64,000 nt of DNA, taken from the NCBI RefSeq assembly GCF_030068505.1, contig NZ_JAQOSO010000120.1, forward strand, positions 31,051 through 95,050, written 5' to 3'. Numbering within the stretch: the first letter of the stretch is position 1; the number at the start of each line of letters is the position of its first letter. Positions 17,151-26,875 of this stretch are shown here, in pieces. The position numbers and the translations under genes were made by a program. The notes under the pieces are model-generated. The model did no database searches and was not told the DNA's origin. It was given only the letters and a program-made list of their open reading frames with translations. The stretch comes from Roseofilum capinflatum BLCC-M114. Lineage in GTDB: Bacteria > Cyanobacteriota > Cyanobacteriia > Cyanobacteriales > Desertifilaceae.

Positions 17151-18640
17151 CTTCCCCTACTCCCTTCCCTAATTGCCAACATTTTTTGCACAAAACGCCG
17201 AGGAATATCCAGTCGATCGCCCCAGTGTAAATGCAAATAGGATGCATGAAGATTATAAATTTGCCATCCTTCGCTTACGGGGAGCTTATGGCGATCGTAT
17301 CCTTTTAATTGAAATAAGGGAAGCGTGTTTTCTTCTCCCCTGGGGAAAGGGGGAGTCAGTTGGGAGCGGTGAAACTCATGCCCTTGAAGGGTTGTACCCG
17401 CTTCTACCAAGGGACTATCATTCACGACGGTGGCTTGTCGATAGCCGAGAGTCAGCTTTTTCTCCATGGTGACATCAGCAGGAAGAATTCCTATCATCTC
17501 CCAGGTTTTGCCTTCAAAGGAGGTAATACTTTGGCACAGAACCATTAAACCCCCACATTCGGCATAGGTGGGCATTCCCCTTAAGATGGCTTGATAGATG
17601 GCAGTGCGAGCGGGTTGATTTTCTGCTAATTGTTCGGCGAATACCTCCGGAAATCCTCCCCCGAAGTAGAGTCCATCGATATTCGGGGGAAGGGTACGAT
17701 CGCCCAGAGGACTCCAGGGAACGAGTTCTGCGCCTAGGTTTTGCAAGAGGTCTAAGTTATCGGCATAGTAGAAGCTAAAAGCTGGATCTTGGGCGATCGC
17801 CAATCGGACTTTAGGCTTATCGCGCTCCGCGCTAGGGAATAGGGAATAGGGAATAGGGAATAGGGTTGGGGTAGATGGATTTGAGGCTTGACTTTGTGCT
17901 GTATTTTTATCAGGCGCGTTCGATCCCCCTAAATCCCCCTTAGAAAGGGGGACTTTGAGAAATTGCTGCAATTTTTGCCAATTAAAATGATGTTTGCCTA
18001 AGTGGGCTAATCGGTCTAAAATCCGGTTCAAATCGGGTAATTCAGCCGTGGGAATTAGCCCTAGATGGCGGTCTGGGATGGTAATTTGAGTTTGACGGGG
18101 AAATACGCCTAAAATGGGCAGATTCAGGGGTTCTAGCGCCGCTTCCAGGTATTGTTGATGGCGACTACTACCCACCCGATTTAGCACAATTCCGGCTAAG
18201 TTAAGACTGGGGTCAAAGGTTTTGAAGCCATGGGCGATCGCCGCCACCGAATTCGACATCCTTCCACAATCTAACACCAGCATCACCGGCAAATTGAGCA
18301 GTTTTGCCACATGAGCCGTAGAGCCGAAAAAGGGATCATTCGGGTAGCTATTATAAGGCAAACCATCAAACAACCCCATCACCCCTTCCACCACCGCACA
18401 ATCAGCCCTTTGCCGATGATAAAAATAACTGCTTTGCACCCATACAGGAGACGTTAAAACCGGGTCTAAATTGCGGCAGGGGCGACCCGTAATATAAGTA
18501 TGAAACATAGGGTCGATATAATCCGGCCCCACCTTAAAGGATTGCACCGATACCCCTTGCTCTCGCAAACTCGCCAAGAGCGCCAAAGTAATCGTCGTTT
18601 TCCCCACTCCGGAGCGATCGCCCGCAATAATCAACCCCAT
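17147..18640 (-). CDS. cbiA: Cobyrinate a,c-diamide synthase
   Basis: 497 residues. It amidates the a and c side chains of cobyrinate using glutamine and ATP in corrin synthesis. The N-terminal domain has GDRSGVGKTTIT (P-loop), KVGPDYIDPMFH and VEGVMGLFDGLP. The C-terminal class I glutaminase-like domain has LYFGGGFPE and the catalytic cysteine in YAECGGLMVL. Three segments are repeat-encoded: residues about 227-240, about 258-270 (LFPIPYSLFPS, a heptamer tract at 17833-17867) and about 427-437 (TPPFPRGEE). The first two lie in the linker between the domains. The frame stays open through all of them. Confidence 0.93.
   Translation of the reverse strand: MGLIIAGDRSGVGKTTITLALLASLREQGVSVQSFKVGPDYIDPMFHTYITGRPCRNLDPVLTSPVWVQSSYFYHRQRADCAVVEGVMGLFDGLPYNSYPNDPFFGSTAHVAKLLNLPVMLVLDCGRMSNSVAAIAHGFKTFDPSLNLAGIVLNRVGSSRHQQYLEAALEPLNLPILGVFPRQTQITIPDRHLGLIPTAELPDLNRILDRLAHLGKHHFNWQKLQQFLKVPLSKGDLGGSNAPDKNTAQSQASNPSTPTLFPIPYSLFPSAERDKPKVRLAIAQDPAFSFYYADNLDLLQNLGAELVPWSPLGDRTLPPNIDGLYFGGGFPEVFAEQLAENQPARTAIYQAILRGMPTYAECGGLMVLCQSITSFEGKTWEMIGILPADVTMEKKLTLGYRQATVVNDSPLVEAGTTLQGHEFHRSQLTPPFPRGEENTLPLFQLKGYDRHKLPVSEGWQIYNLHASYLHLHWGDRLDIPRRFVQKMLAIREGSRGR
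17833..17867. repeat. Heptamer STRR tract (AGGGAAT)n inside cbiA
   Basis: About five seven-base units within the cbiA coding sequence, read in the gene's direction as LFPIPYSLFP. A seven-base unit cycles through all three frames and here lacks stops in the used one. Confidence 0.9.
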
Positions 18641-18648
18641 AATCCATT

Positions 18649-18676
18649 AACAATTAACAATTAACAATTAACAATT
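18649..18676. repeat. Heptamer tract (TTAACAA)n
   Basis: Four tandem copies just upstream of the cbiA start. Confidence 0.8.
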
Positions 18677-18803
18677 TTAGATGCAAACGATCTTTGTGTT
18701 CTCTCTATCTTTGTGGTTAACCTCCTTCATGCTCATACCAGAATCAGACGATGTTAAGCTAAGGAATAGCAATATTGTCTGGGAGATGAGCAGAAGATGG
18801 GCG

Positions 18804-18990
18804 TTGCAGTATAAGCAGCGAGCAAGATGCTCGCACTCCTGAAAGCTTTAATATCAAGGAGTGGTTGCAGTATAAGCAGCGAGCAAGATGCTCGCACTCC
18901 TGAAAGCTTTAATATCAAGGAGTGGGAGCGTCTCGCTCCCTAGATTTTTTTCCTAAATTTTTCCCTAAATTTTTCCCTAAATTTTTAATT
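18804..18990. repeat. 61-base tandem duplication and hairpin repeat
   Basis: Two near-identical 61-base copies start at 18804 and 18865, each with GCGAGCAAGATGCTCGC and CTTTAATATCAAGGAG. They are followed by GGGAGCGTCTCGCTCCC and three TTTTTCCCTAAA units. The core belongs to the family seen at 2536, 6150 and 30760. Confidence 0.8.
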
Positions 18991-19026
18991 AGGGTGTTTC
19001 CGATTCTGAGCGAGAAACCGGGTTTC

Positions 19027-19797
19027 TTAGAAAACTGGGTTTAACCATCGCAAAATCTCGGCTTTTAACCGGGTAATATCCTTATAAATAAACTCCTGTT
19101 TCACCCATTGACCCATGGCATCTAGGGGACTAAATTCTCGTCCTGCTTGCCAATTGATATCCTGTCCAAGGGGCGTTAAATGATTACCCGGCAGCCTTTG
19201 CAAAGTGACCATATTGGCAAACTTGGCTTGCAAAATTTCAATTAACCGCGAACTTTGATCGATATCGTCTTTCTGAAAGCGAATTAATAGATTGCGGCGA
19301 ATTTGATAATCTGTTTGGATCAAATTTTCCATTTCTTCTGGAGAGGGGGTAAATTCCAATTGAAACATGCGGGAAAGATTGAGTTCTTGACCCAGAGGAA
19401 TCGATTGATTAACAGGGTAATTATTATAAGCAATCAGGATATTTCCGGCGCGATTAATTTTGGGTAAAGTGCCGATTATCAGGTGTAGTTTACAGCCCAT
19501 GCTATGGCCTAAACCATAAAGGGGTAAATAGCGCCGCCGCAGTTTTCCTAATCGTTCTAGTTCACTTAGAGTATGATTCAATTGCTCCAAAACCGATCGC
19601 GCAATCTGATAATGATCGAAGGTATTGATAAAGGGGGTAGTGACGATAATATAGCCTTGATTGGCGATCGCCTCCAACAGCCAGCGATAGGTCACATGGG
19701 GAGCAGCACCAATAAACGCACCGCCCAAAAAATGAACCACGGCGATCGGTTTTGGGGGCACTAAAACCCAATTGTCATCAATCTCTAACCAGTTCAT
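19027..19797 (-). CDS. DUF1350 family alpha/beta hydrolase-like protein
   Basis: 256 residues resembling DUF1350 proteins, found in cyanobacteria and plastid-bearing eukaryotes. PIAVVHFLGGAFIGAAPHVTYRWLLEAIA is characteristic. LYGLGHSMGCKLHLI has the form of a nucleophile elbow with the serine in GHSMG. No export signal. It follows the 244-residue membrane protein gene with a nine-base gap, so they are probably cotranscribed. Activity is unknown. The 3' end touches a repeat (ACCGGGTTTCTTAG). Confidence 0.8.
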   Translation of the reverse strand: MNWLEIDDNWVLVPPKPIAVVHFLGGAFIGAAPHVTYRWLLEAIANQGYIIVTTPFINTFDHYQIARSVLEQLNHTLSELERLGKLRRRYLPLYGLGHSMGCKLHLIIGTLPKINRAGNILIAYNNYPVNQSIPLGQELNLSRMFQLEFTPSPEEMENLIQTDYQIRRNLLIRFQKDDIDQSSRLIEILQAKFANMVTLQRLPGNHLTPLGQDINWQAGREFSPLDAMGQWVKQEFIYKDITRLKAEILRWLNPVF

Positions 19798-19806
19798 ACA
19801 CTCAAC

Positions 19807-20541
19807 TTACAAAGACCGACGACGACGCAGTTGGGGAGATTGGGGATATTTTAAGGGTGGTTGTGCAGTGGGGGTGGGGGATTGAGGCTCAAGATTCAGG
19901 GGAATAGATAGGGGACGACGAGGAACAGAATCCATCGATAAAGGAGCTTGCATCCCCTTCAGACTCTCCAACAGAGCATCGCGCACCACCGGTTCTTGTT
20001 CCCGACTGAGCATTAACCTGAGCGCATCGAAAATCATCCCCGACTCCTGTTGTCCATAGCGAGTATAGAGCAACCGATTCACCCGACGCACCGCCAACAA
20101 CCGTAGCAGGGGTTCCGGGTGAGTCAAGTCCATCAATACCCGGTCGAGTTCCAATTCCTGCTTTTGAGACTGGGAAAGCAGCGATCGCCCCACTAAAAGC
20201 CCTAAAATCGCCAAAATACCCAACCCTTCCAAAATCTGGCTGGCAGCAACCCAACCATTTTCCGCTTCTATCCAGACCGAAATCGCCATATAGGTAGCTA
20301 ACGTTACACCACTTCCCCCCGTGACCGCAAACGCCAAGTGACGATTGGGCCCAGTCATCCAGCGTCGCAGGTGGGCCCATTGCCGTTGCCAGTCCCAGGA
20401 TTGCATCCGATACAGAACCACCATCATCGTAATCCCTAAACCGGTTGCCAACACCAGTCGCCAGTTCCAGGCCATTAATACAGCAATCAGGGTGAGGAAA
20501 AACAACCAACTTCCTGACCCCTGAAATGGGGATTTCCTCAT
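19807..20541 (-). CDS. Membrane protein with helical-repeat-like C-terminal region, unknown function
   Basis: 244 residues. Two hydrophobic segments occur near residues 12-45 and two more near 68-120 (FAVTGGSGVTLATYMAISVWI, LEGLGILAILGLLVGRSLL). The soluble part after residue 125 (LMDLTHPEPLLRLLAVRRVNRLL, then VVRDALLESLKGM) reads like armadillo/HEAT helices. The tail is Pro/Arg-rich. It is cotranscribed with the DUF1350 gene. I do not know a function. Confidence 0.7.
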   Translation of the reverse strand: MRKSPFQGSGSWLFFLTLIAVLMAWNWRLVLATGLGITMMVVLYRMQSWDWQRQWAHLRRWMTGPNRHLAFAVTGGSGVTLATYMAISVWIEAENGWVAASQILEGLGILAILGLLVGRSLLSQSQKQELELDRVLMDLTHPEPLLRLLAVRRVNRLLYTRYGQQESGMIFDALRLMLSREQEPVVRDALLESLKGMQAPLSMDSVPRRPLSIPLNLEPQSPTPTAQPPLKYPQSPQLRRRRSL

Positions 20542-20622
20542 CGGGTTAACCTTTGCCTTCCATAGTTGCTCGTAATTGCATCTGTCTATCTTAACCTGAC
20601 TTCGCAGAACATCAGAGAGAAT

Positions 20623-22428
20623 TCAGCTCAAATCCTCATAACTTGACGATTGTAGGCGAAACATCTGGGCGTAAATCCCATTCAAGTCCATCAGTTGCTC
20701 ATGGCTTCCCATTTCTTGGATCGAGCCATTTTCCAGAACAATGATGCGATCGGCCATGCGTACCGTAGAAAATCGGTGACTGACTAGGAATGTAATTTTA
20801 CCGGCGGCCAGTTTGCGGAAACGCTGAAAAAGGTCATATTCGGCGATCGCATCTAAAGCAGCCGTCGGTTCATCCAAAATCAGAATCTGGGCAGGAGTCA
20901 TAAACGCCCGCGCCAACCCCACTTTTTGCCATTGCCCCCCCGACAATTCCCGCCCCCCTGGAAAGATTTTTCCTAACAGGGTTTCATAGCCATCTTCTAA
21001 TGCTTCAATCACACTATCAGCCCCCGCATCCACCCCCGCCTTGCGAATCCGTTCCTGATTATCATATTCGTCAATATTGCCAAAACCAATATTATCACTG
21101 ATACTCAAATGATAACGGGCAAAATCTTGGAAAATTACCCCAATATTCTGCCGAAGATCCTTGAGATCCAATTGATTAATGGGAATATTATCAATCAGAA
21201 TTTCTCCAGACGTGACATCATAAAACCGAGTCAATAACTTGAGTAAAGTCGTTTTCCCTGCTCCATTTCTTCCCACCAACGCAATACTTTCCTCTGGCGC
21301 AATCGACAAATTAATATTCTTTAACGTCGGTTTGCTGGCTCCTAAGTAGGTGAAGCTGACATTCTTAAACTCTAATCCTTGGTGCAGAGGACAGGGAAAA
21401 GCCTGGGGATTTGGGGGATTTTTGACATAAGGTTTCAGGGCTAAGAAATCAAAAAACTGACTCACATAAAGATTGACTTCATATAATTTAGCTATTTCTT
21501 CTAACAGTCCTTGAATCGAGGATTGAGATTGACGAAATGCCCCCGAATACATCGTTAAAGACCCAATTGTAATTTCAGCACTCAGGGTAGCCGCAATAAT
21601 CCAAACATAGGTAAAATAAAATCCCAGTTTCGAGATCAGATTAGAGCTAATCAGAGCAAAAACTTGTTGACGGGACATTTCTTCCGCCTCCATATTAAAT
21701 TCCCAGCGAATCTGTCGCCATTTCTCTAACAAGTGATTGCTTAAGTTAAACAAACGAATTTCTTTAACAAAATCTTGATGGGTTAAAATGCGCTGTAAAT
21801 AATCAGCAAAGCGCCCACTTTGGGTTTGTTTGCGGAGAATCTTAAACCGCTTCCCGGAAAATTGCACACTAATCATAAATGCGGGAAAGGAACTTAGCAT
21901 TAAGATGATCGTAGCCAGGGGACTAAAACTGATAATAAGGCCCAAGAGAGTCAAGAGTTTCAGGGTTTGGCCCAGAAAGCTGGTGAAGTAGGTCAGGGCG
22001 CGAACTGGATAGGTGCTACCGCTTTGTTGGGCCCGGCTTAAGAGATCGTAAAATTCGGGGAGTTCGTAATGGGCTAAATCGAGATAAACCGCTTGTTTGA
22101 GCAGGAGCTGACTGGCATAGAGATTAAAGCGATCGCCTAAAATTTGATCGGTATAACTCGATAATGACTTCAGACTATCACTCAACAGATGGAGGCCAAA
22201 GACTGTGAAGACCAGTATAAAGATGGGAGACCACTCGGAACTCGGCTGTCCAATCGTATCGATGATGCGATCGATAATTAGCTTACCAATATAAAGTTGC
22301 ACAGCCGGTAATACAGAAGCACTCAGGGTAGTCAGCAAAGACAATAACAGCCACCGAGGACTCGCAGACCACACTAAGCGCAGCAGTCGAGGGGTATTAC
22401 CGAGGACAGAAAAAAAGCGTAAGGACAC
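20623..22428 (-). CDS. ABC-type exporter, fused membrane and ATPase domains
   Basis: About 601 residues from a GTG at 22428. The membrane domain fills the first 330 residues. The ATPase domain has Walker A GRNGAGKTT, Q loop FQDFARY, signature LSGGQWQKVG, Walker B ILILDEPTAALD and the H-loop LVSHRFS, as in homodimeric B-type exporters. An ATG frame extends to 22584, but those extra residues are read from a palindromic element at 22459-22622 and lack exporter character. The native ATG may have been lost to that element, leaving GTG. Substrate unknown. Confidence 0.85.
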   Translation of the reverse strand: MSLRFFSVLGNTPRLLRLVWSASPRWLLLSLLTTLSASVLPAVQLYIGKLIIDRIIDTIGQPSSEWSPIFILVFTVFGLHLLSDSLKSLSSYTDQILGDRFNLYASQLLLKQAVYLDLAHYELPEFYDLLSRAQQSGSTYPVRALTYFTSFLGQTLKLLTLLGLIISFSPLATIILMLSSFPAFMISVQFSGKRFKILRKQTQSGRFADYLQRILTHQDFVKEIRLFNLSNHLLEKWRQIRWEFNMEAEEMSRQQVFALISSNLISKLGFYFTYVWIIAATLSAEITIGSLTMYSGAFRQSQSSIQGLLEEIAKLYEVNLYVSQFFDFLALKPYVKNPPNPQAFPCPLHQGLEFKNVSFTYLGASKPTLKNINLSIAPEESIALVGRNGAGKTTLLKLLTRFYDVTSGEILIDNIPINQLDLKDLRQNIGVIFQDFARYHLSISDNIGFGNIDEYDNQERIRKAGVDAGADSVIEALEDGYETLLGKIFPGGRELSGGQWQKVGLARAFMTPAQILILDEPTAALDAIAEYDLFQRFRKLAAGKITFLVSHRFSTVRMADRIIVLENGSIQEMGSHEQLMDLNGIYAQMFRLQSSSYEDLS

Positions 22429-22458
22429 TGGAATTCTAATGAACTCTATACAAGCTAG

Positions 22459-22622
22459 TAGTGTCGTGACCGTGCTAATTGGGTGCTTTAGGAATGCGTT
22501 AGCGTAGGGTGTCCGTTCATGTCCGCGAAGCGGAAAAGACCAACATCTTGCTCGCTGTTGCCCTAGCGAGCAAGATGCTCGCACTCCTCTATTGCCTCAT
22601 TTTTAGCGCGGTCACGGGAGTA
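22459..22622. repeat. MITE-like element, family F/G (TAGTGYCGTGAC ends)
   Basis: Left end TAGTGTCGTGACCGTGCTAA (22459-22478). The complement of the right end (about 22603-22622) matches at most positions. The interior carries GCGAGCAAGATGCTCGC and a GACATGAA hairpin at 22516-22536. The element at 62874-63008 has the same terminal type. Confidence 0.75.
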
Positions 22623-22629
22623 GTGGACC

Positions 22630-22746
22630 GGCAAGCTTAAAATTGGGGGTAAGAGTGTAGGTTGGGTTGAGGAACGAAACCCAACACCCGTCTGACGAAA
22701 GTTGGGTTTCACTTCGTTCAACCCAACCTACAGTTTTAAGCTTGCC
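22630..22746. repeat. Long imperfect palindrome, family C
   Basis: Ends GGCAAGCTTAAAA (22630) and TTTTAAGCTTGCC (22734-22746) are exact complements. Inside, TGTAGGTTGGGTTGA and TCAACCCAACCTACA pair, as do CGAAACCCAAC and GTTGGGTTTC. A GGTGGGCATTGCCCACC hairpin follows at about 22756-22773. Confidence 0.8.
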
Positions 22747-22811
22747 AAGCCAGTAGGGTGGGCATTGCCCACCTTACAACCTAATTAACTGACAAAATCT
22801 TGGGGCAACCC

Positions 22812-24110
22812 CTAAAGAGAACTCATCACTTTCCGAGCCGCTTCCAGAGTCTTGTCAATATCTGCTTCCGTATGAGCCAAAGACGTAAACCCAGCCTCAA
22901 ACTGAGAAGGAGCCAGATAAATCCCCTGCTCCAACATGCCCCGATGGAAGCGGCCAAACTTAGCCGTATCCGACTGTTTCGCATCCGTGAAATTATGCAC
23001 CGGGCCAGCCGTAAAGAACAAGCCAAACATGGCACTAATGGAGCCGCCACAAGCCTCATGGCCCGTTTCTTTAGCAACAGCCAGCAAGCCATCAATCAGT
23101 TTTTTAGTCATCTTCTCCAAACGCTCATACTGGCCATCTTTATTCAAGATTTCCAGAGTTTTAATCCCAGCCGTCATCGCCAAAGGATTTCCTGATAAAG
23201 TTCCCGCTTGATACATGGGGCCAGCCGGAGCCACCAAAGACATAATATCCTTACGACCGCCATAGGCTCCCACGGGTAATCCGCCCCCAATCACCTTACC
23301 CAAGGTGGTCAAATCCGGAGTTACGCCAAATTTGGCCTGCGCTCCACCGTAAGAAATCCGAAATCCGGTCATCACTTCATCAAAAACCAATAAAGCGCCA
23401 TGATCTTGGGTAAGCAAGCGTAACCCTTCTAAAAATCCGGCATCGGGGGTAATGAATCCAGAGTTGCCCACAACCGGCTCTAGGATGACTCCGGCAATTT
23501 GGTCAGGATTGTCATCAAAGAGAGCTTTCACCGCTTCTAGGTCATTGTAGGGGGCGGTGAGGGTATTGGTAGTGGTAGATTTAGGCACTCCAGGAGAGTC
23601 GGGTAGGCCTAGGGTGGCGACCCCAGAACCGGCTTTCACCAGGAACATATCAGCGTGGCCGTGGTAGCAGCCTTCAAATTTAATAATTTTTTCCCGTCCG
23701 GTGAAGGCTCGCATCAGGCGCAGGACGGACATACAGGCCTCGGTTCCAGAGTTAACAAACCGAACCATTTCAATGCTGGGAACGGCGTTAATCACCATTT
23801 CCGCGAGGACATTTTCTTGGGCACAGGGAGCGCCAAAGCTGGTTCCTTTGTCGAGGGCTTCATGCAGTGCTTTAATGACATCGGGATGGGCATGGCCGCA
23901 AATGGCAGGGCCCCATGTGCCAACATAATCGATATATTGGTTGCCATCGACATCCCAGATATAGGCTCCGTTTACCCGGTCAAAAACGATGGGTTGGCCG
24001 CCAACAGATTTAAAGGCCCGCACGGGAGAGCTTACCCCACCCGGCATGAGATTTTGGGCGGCGGTAAAGATTTCTTGGGATTTTGTGGTGTTTAGTGTGG
24101 TTGCAGTCAA
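22812..24110 (-). CDS. hemL: Glutamate-1-semialdehyde 2,1-aminomutase
   Basis: 432 residues from a TTG at 24110, preceded by GGAG seven bases upstream (GGAGATAACCTTG). This gives the usual family length and N terminus ([13 protein letters not shown]); the ATG at 24173 would add 21 atypical residues. The enzyme converts glutamate 1-semialdehyde to 5-aminolevulinate with PLP, the entry to haem, chlorophyll and corrin synthesis. Visible are [64 protein letters not shown] and the PLP lysine in [18 protein letters not shown]. Confidence 0.97.
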   Translation of the reverse strand: MTATTLNTTKSQEIFTAAQNLMPGGVSSPVRAFKSVGGQPIVFDRVNGAYIWDVDGNQYIDYVGTWGPAICGHAHPDVIKALHEALDKGTSFGAPCAQENVLAEMVINAVPSIEMVRFVNSGTEACMSVLRLMRAFTGREKIIKFEGCYHGHADMFLVKAGSGVATLGLPDSPGVPKSTTTNTLTAPYNDLEAVKALFDDNPDQIAGVILEPVVGNSGFITPDAGFLEGLRLLTQDHGALLVFDEVMTGFRISYGGAQAKFGVTPDLTTLGKVIGGGLPVGAYGGRKDIMSLVAPAGPMYQAGTLSGNPLAMTAGIKTLEILNKDGQYERLEKMTKKLIDGLLAVAKETGHEACGGSISAMFGLFFTAGPVHNFTDAKQSDTAKFGRFHRGMLEQGIYLAPSQFEAGFTSLAHTEADIDKTLEAARKVMSSL

Positions 24111-24313
24111 GGTTATCTCCTTGGTGAAAATACTGATTATTTGGGGTTTAACGCTCAGGTTGTTTTTTGGCAATAAGGGTTAGATTACACTAAAATTTAG
24201 GCCCTTCGTTACTGGCTCTGTTAGAGAAGGGGTAAGATTGGGTAAGGATGCTTACAAGGTTTTCGAGCTACTGCAAGCGATCTGTTGTTTGTTGGGGTAA
24301 TTGATTAATTTTT

Positions 24314-24958
24314 ATGTCTGTTGAGTCTTTTCCGTCCCAGGCGATTCCGGTCGATCGCATTCAGTATAACGATCGCGGTTTAGTTCCTGCCATTGTTCAA
24401 GATGCTCTCGATGGCACGGTGCTGATGATGGCTTGGATGAATCAAGAATCCCTACAAAAAACCCTAGAGACGGGGGAAACTTGGTTTTGGAGTCGTTCCC
24501 GTTCCCAGTTGTGGCATAAGGGGGAAACGTCGGGTCATCTCCAGAAGGTGCGATCGCTTCGTTATGATTGTGATAGCGATGCCCTGCTCATTGGAGTCGA
24601 GCAAATCGGTGATATTGCTTGCCATACCGGAGAGCGCAGTTGTTTTCATCAGGTGGAAGGAGCAATTTCTGCTCCTCCTGCGGATATGCTCTCTCAAGTC
24701 TATGAGGTGATTTGCGATCGCCGCGACAATCCTACGCCAGAATCCTACACTTGTAAATTATTAGCCGATGGAGACAATAAAATATTAAAGAAAGTGGGTG
24801 AGGAAACAGCAGAAGTCGTCATGGCCTGCAAAGATGACGATCCAGAGTCCATTGCTTCAGAGGTTGCCGATTTGTTCTATCACACCTTGGTCGCTCTTTC
24901 TTATCATGGTGTGCCCTTAAAGGAAGTGTATCGACAACTGCAACAGCGTCGCGGCTAA
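24314..24958 (+). CDS. hisI: Bifunctional phosphoribosyl-AMP cyclohydrolase / phosphoribosyl-ATP pyrophosphatase
   Basis: 214 residues, the fused HisIE form. The HisI part (to about 120) has [25 protein letters not shown], metal-binding [13 protein letters not shown], and [10 protein letters not shown]. The HisE part has the helical [19 protein letters not shown] and [13 protein letters not shown]. It catalyses the second and third steps of histidine synthesis. hisC lies 12 kb away, so his genes are dispersed here, as is common in cyanobacteria. tsaE starts 30 bases downstream. Confidence 0.96.
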   Translation: MSVESFPSQAIPVDRIQYNDRGLVPAIVQDALDGTVLMMAWMNQESLQKTLETGETWFWSRSRSQLWHKGETSGHLQKVRSLRYDCDSDALLIGVEQIGDIACHTGERSCFHQVEGAISAPPADMLSQVYEVICDRRDNPTPESYTCKLLADGDNKILKKVGEETAEVVMACKDDDPESIASEVADLFYHTLVALSYHGVPLKEVYRQLQQRRG

Positions 24959-24988
24959 ATCTATTCTCTCAACACTTAACTTTCAACT

Positions 24989-25492
24989 ATGCATCTTTCT
25001 CTTGACCTACCCGATGCACAAGCGACCAAGGAATTGGGAATTAAACTCGGTCAAATTCTCGCCCCTGGAAGCGTTGTCCTCTTCAATGGGGATTTGGGTA
25101 CGGGTAAAACTACGTTAATTCAGGGACTGGGTAAGGGACTGGGGATTGAGGATCTCATCGACAGTCCCACCTTTACCCTGATTAATGAATATGCCGATGG
25201 CAGAGTACCCCTCTACCATTTCGATCTCTATCGCCTCAGTCCAGCTCAAGTGCCTAACCTCAATCCAGAACTCTATTGGGAAGGAATAGAAGTCCCTCCT
25301 GGTATTGTGGCTATTGAGTGGGCCGAAAAGCTCCCCTATTCTCCCCCAGAGGTGTTGATCTTAGATCTCAGCTACCAGGGTGACCAAAGACGGGTTGAGT
25401 TGTGGTCTAAAGGGCCGTTAGGAAAAGCTGCTCTAGAAGCTATTGCCCAAGAAGAAGGCAAGAGGCAAGAGGCAATAGGCAATAGGGAATAG
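24989..25492 (+). CDS. tsaE: tRNA threonylcarbamoyladenosine biosynthesis ATPase TsaE
   Basis: 167 residues. Walker [14 protein letters not shown], switch-like [10 protein letters not shown], and LYHFDLYRL followed by VAIEWAEKL are diagnostic of TsaE, the P-loop ATPase that assists TsaB-TsaD in making t6A37 in tRNAs reading ANN codons. The last dozen or so residues ([11 protein letters not shown]) are read from a heptamer repeat that continues past the stop, so the native C terminus has been replaced or extended. Confidence 0.95.
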   Translation: MHLSLDLPDAQATKELGIKLGQILAPGSVVLFNGDLGTGKTTLIQGLGKGLGIEDLIDSPTFTLINEYADGRVPLYHFDLYRLSPAQVPNLNPELYWEGIEVPPGIVAIEWAEKLPYSPPEVLILDLSYQGDQRRVELWSKGPLGKAALEAIAQEEGKRQEAIGNRE

Positions 25493-25630
25493 GTAATAGG
25501 GAATAGGGAATAGGCAATAGGGAATGGGCAATAGGGAATGGGCAAAAGGCAATAGGCAAGAGGCAAAAGGCAAAAGGCAATAGGTAATAGGCAAGAGGCA
25601 ATAGGCAATAGGTAATAGGCTATTTCCCCA
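25448..25630. repeat. Large heptamer STRR array overlapping the end of tsaE
   Basis: About 25 seven-base units of the type (G/A)GGCAATA, GGGAATA, GGCAAAA and GGTAATA, with frequent unit switching. It begins within tsaE and ends before the M20 amidohydrolase stop. Confidence 0.9.
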
Positions 25631-25651
25631 TTCCCCCATTCCCCCACTCCC

Positions 25652-26875
25652 CTAGAGCGGATAACGCTCGGCAAACTGCTCGGCGCAGCGCACAAACAGT
25701 TCTACCCCCATCTGTAATACAATCTCGTCGAAGTTAAAGCGGGGATGGTGATGGGGATAGGCCAGATCTCGCTCTGGGTTGGCTGAACCCAGGAAGAAGT
25801 AGCATCCAGGCACTTCTTGTAGGAAGAAGGAGACATCTTCGGCGGCTAGGGTTTGATAGTCAGGCAGCAGTTTATCAGAGGTTTCGACGACTTCTTGGGC
25901 GACGGAATATACAAAGTTAGCCATGCGGCGATCGTTGATGACGGCGGGATATTGTCGCCAATAGTTGAGATCGTAGGTTGCTCCATGGATCTGACAGATC
26001 CCGGCTATGGTTTGGTCGATACGTTCTTGTAGATAGCCTTGCAATTGGGGATCGTAATAGCGAACAGTTCCGCTTAGTTTGGCCGTATCCGCAATCACGT
26101 TATGGCGGGTTCCTGCATGGAGTTCACCCACGGTAACCACGGCCGATTGTAAGGGGTTGACGTTGCGGGAGACAATGGTTTGCAGCCCATTGACAATTTG
26201 AGCGCTGACGATGACTGAATCGATGGTTTGATCGGGCATGGCTCCATGGCCGCCTTTGCCCATAATCAGGAGTTTAAAGGATTCGACGGCGGCCATAAAG
26301 GGGCCACTGCGAACGGCGACTTTACCCATGGGTAGAGAATTCCACAGGTGTAGACCGATGAGGCCATCCACATCTGGATTTTTCAGCACCCCGGCTTCGA
26401 TCATGGGTTTAGCACCCCCTGGCCCTTCCTCTGCGGGCTGGAAAATGATTTTTATGGTTCCGGAAAAGTTTTGTCGGTGTTGGGCTAAATAGCGGGCGGT
26501 TCCTAGGGCGATCGCCGTATGGCCGTCATGGCCGCAGGCGTGCATTTTGCCTTGATGCTGCGATCGATACGGGACTTGATTGAGTTCGTCAATGGGTAAG
26601 GCATCCATATCGGCACGAATGGCTAAAACGGGGCCAGGGGTTTGGCCGGTAATGGTGGCGACAATACCGGTTCTGGCGATCGCCGTTTGATGATCGATGC
26701 CCCATTGGGTCAATAGTTTTGATACCAACGCTGAGGTCAGATTTTCTTCAAAACCGAGTTCAGGATATTGATGAATTTGCCTTCGCCATTTGACCAGTTC
26801 GGGCTGTAAGGCTCGAATTTCTAATCTTACGGACTCAAGATTGATAGAGGGAGGAACCAGGGTGGATGAAATCAT
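25652..26875 (-). CDS. M20D family amidohydrolase (N-acyl-amino-acid or IAA-amino-acid hydrolase-like)
   Basis: 407 residues. Metal ligands are visible as [12 protein letters not shown] and [16 protein letters not shown], with [28 protein letters not shown] and the dimerisation insert [14 protein letters not shown]. The C-terminal His region is [12 protein letters not shown]. Members hydrolyse amide bonds of N-acylated amino acids and related compounds. Length and motifs are complete. It converges on tsaE across the heptamer array. Natural substrate unknown. Confidence 0.92.
   Translation of the reverse strand: MISSTLVPPSINLESVRLEIRALQPELVKWRRQIHQYPELGFEENLTSALVSKLLTQWGIDHQTAIARTGIVATITGQTPGPVLAIRADMDALPIDELNQVPYRSQHQGKMHACGHDGHTAIALGTARYLAQHRQNFSGTIKIIFQPAEEGPGGAKPMIEAGVLKNPDVDGLIGLHLWNSLPMGKVAVRSGPFMAAVESFKLLIMGKGGHGAMPDQTIDSVIVSAQIVNGLQTIVSRNVNPLQSAVVTVGELHAGTRHNVIADTAKLSGTVRYYDPQLQGYLQERIDQTIAGICQIHGATYDLNYWRQYPAVINDRRMANFVYSVAQEVVETSDKLLPDYQTLAAEDVSFFLQEVPGCYFFLGSANPERDLAYPHHHPRFNFDEIVLQMGVELFVRCAEQFAERYPL

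Noticed and set aside
19889..20509. 206-codon alternative frame inside the 244-residue membrane protein gene
   Set aside because: The other frame has clear membrane segments and correct operon spacing; this one is a Gly/Asp/Ser-rich shadow.
23655..24095. 146-codon plus-strand frame opposite hemL
   Set aside because: Antisense shadow of a highly conserved enzyme gene.
25448..25630. Repeat array considered as CRISPR
   Set aside because: Units are seven bases long with no spacers; this is the STRR class.
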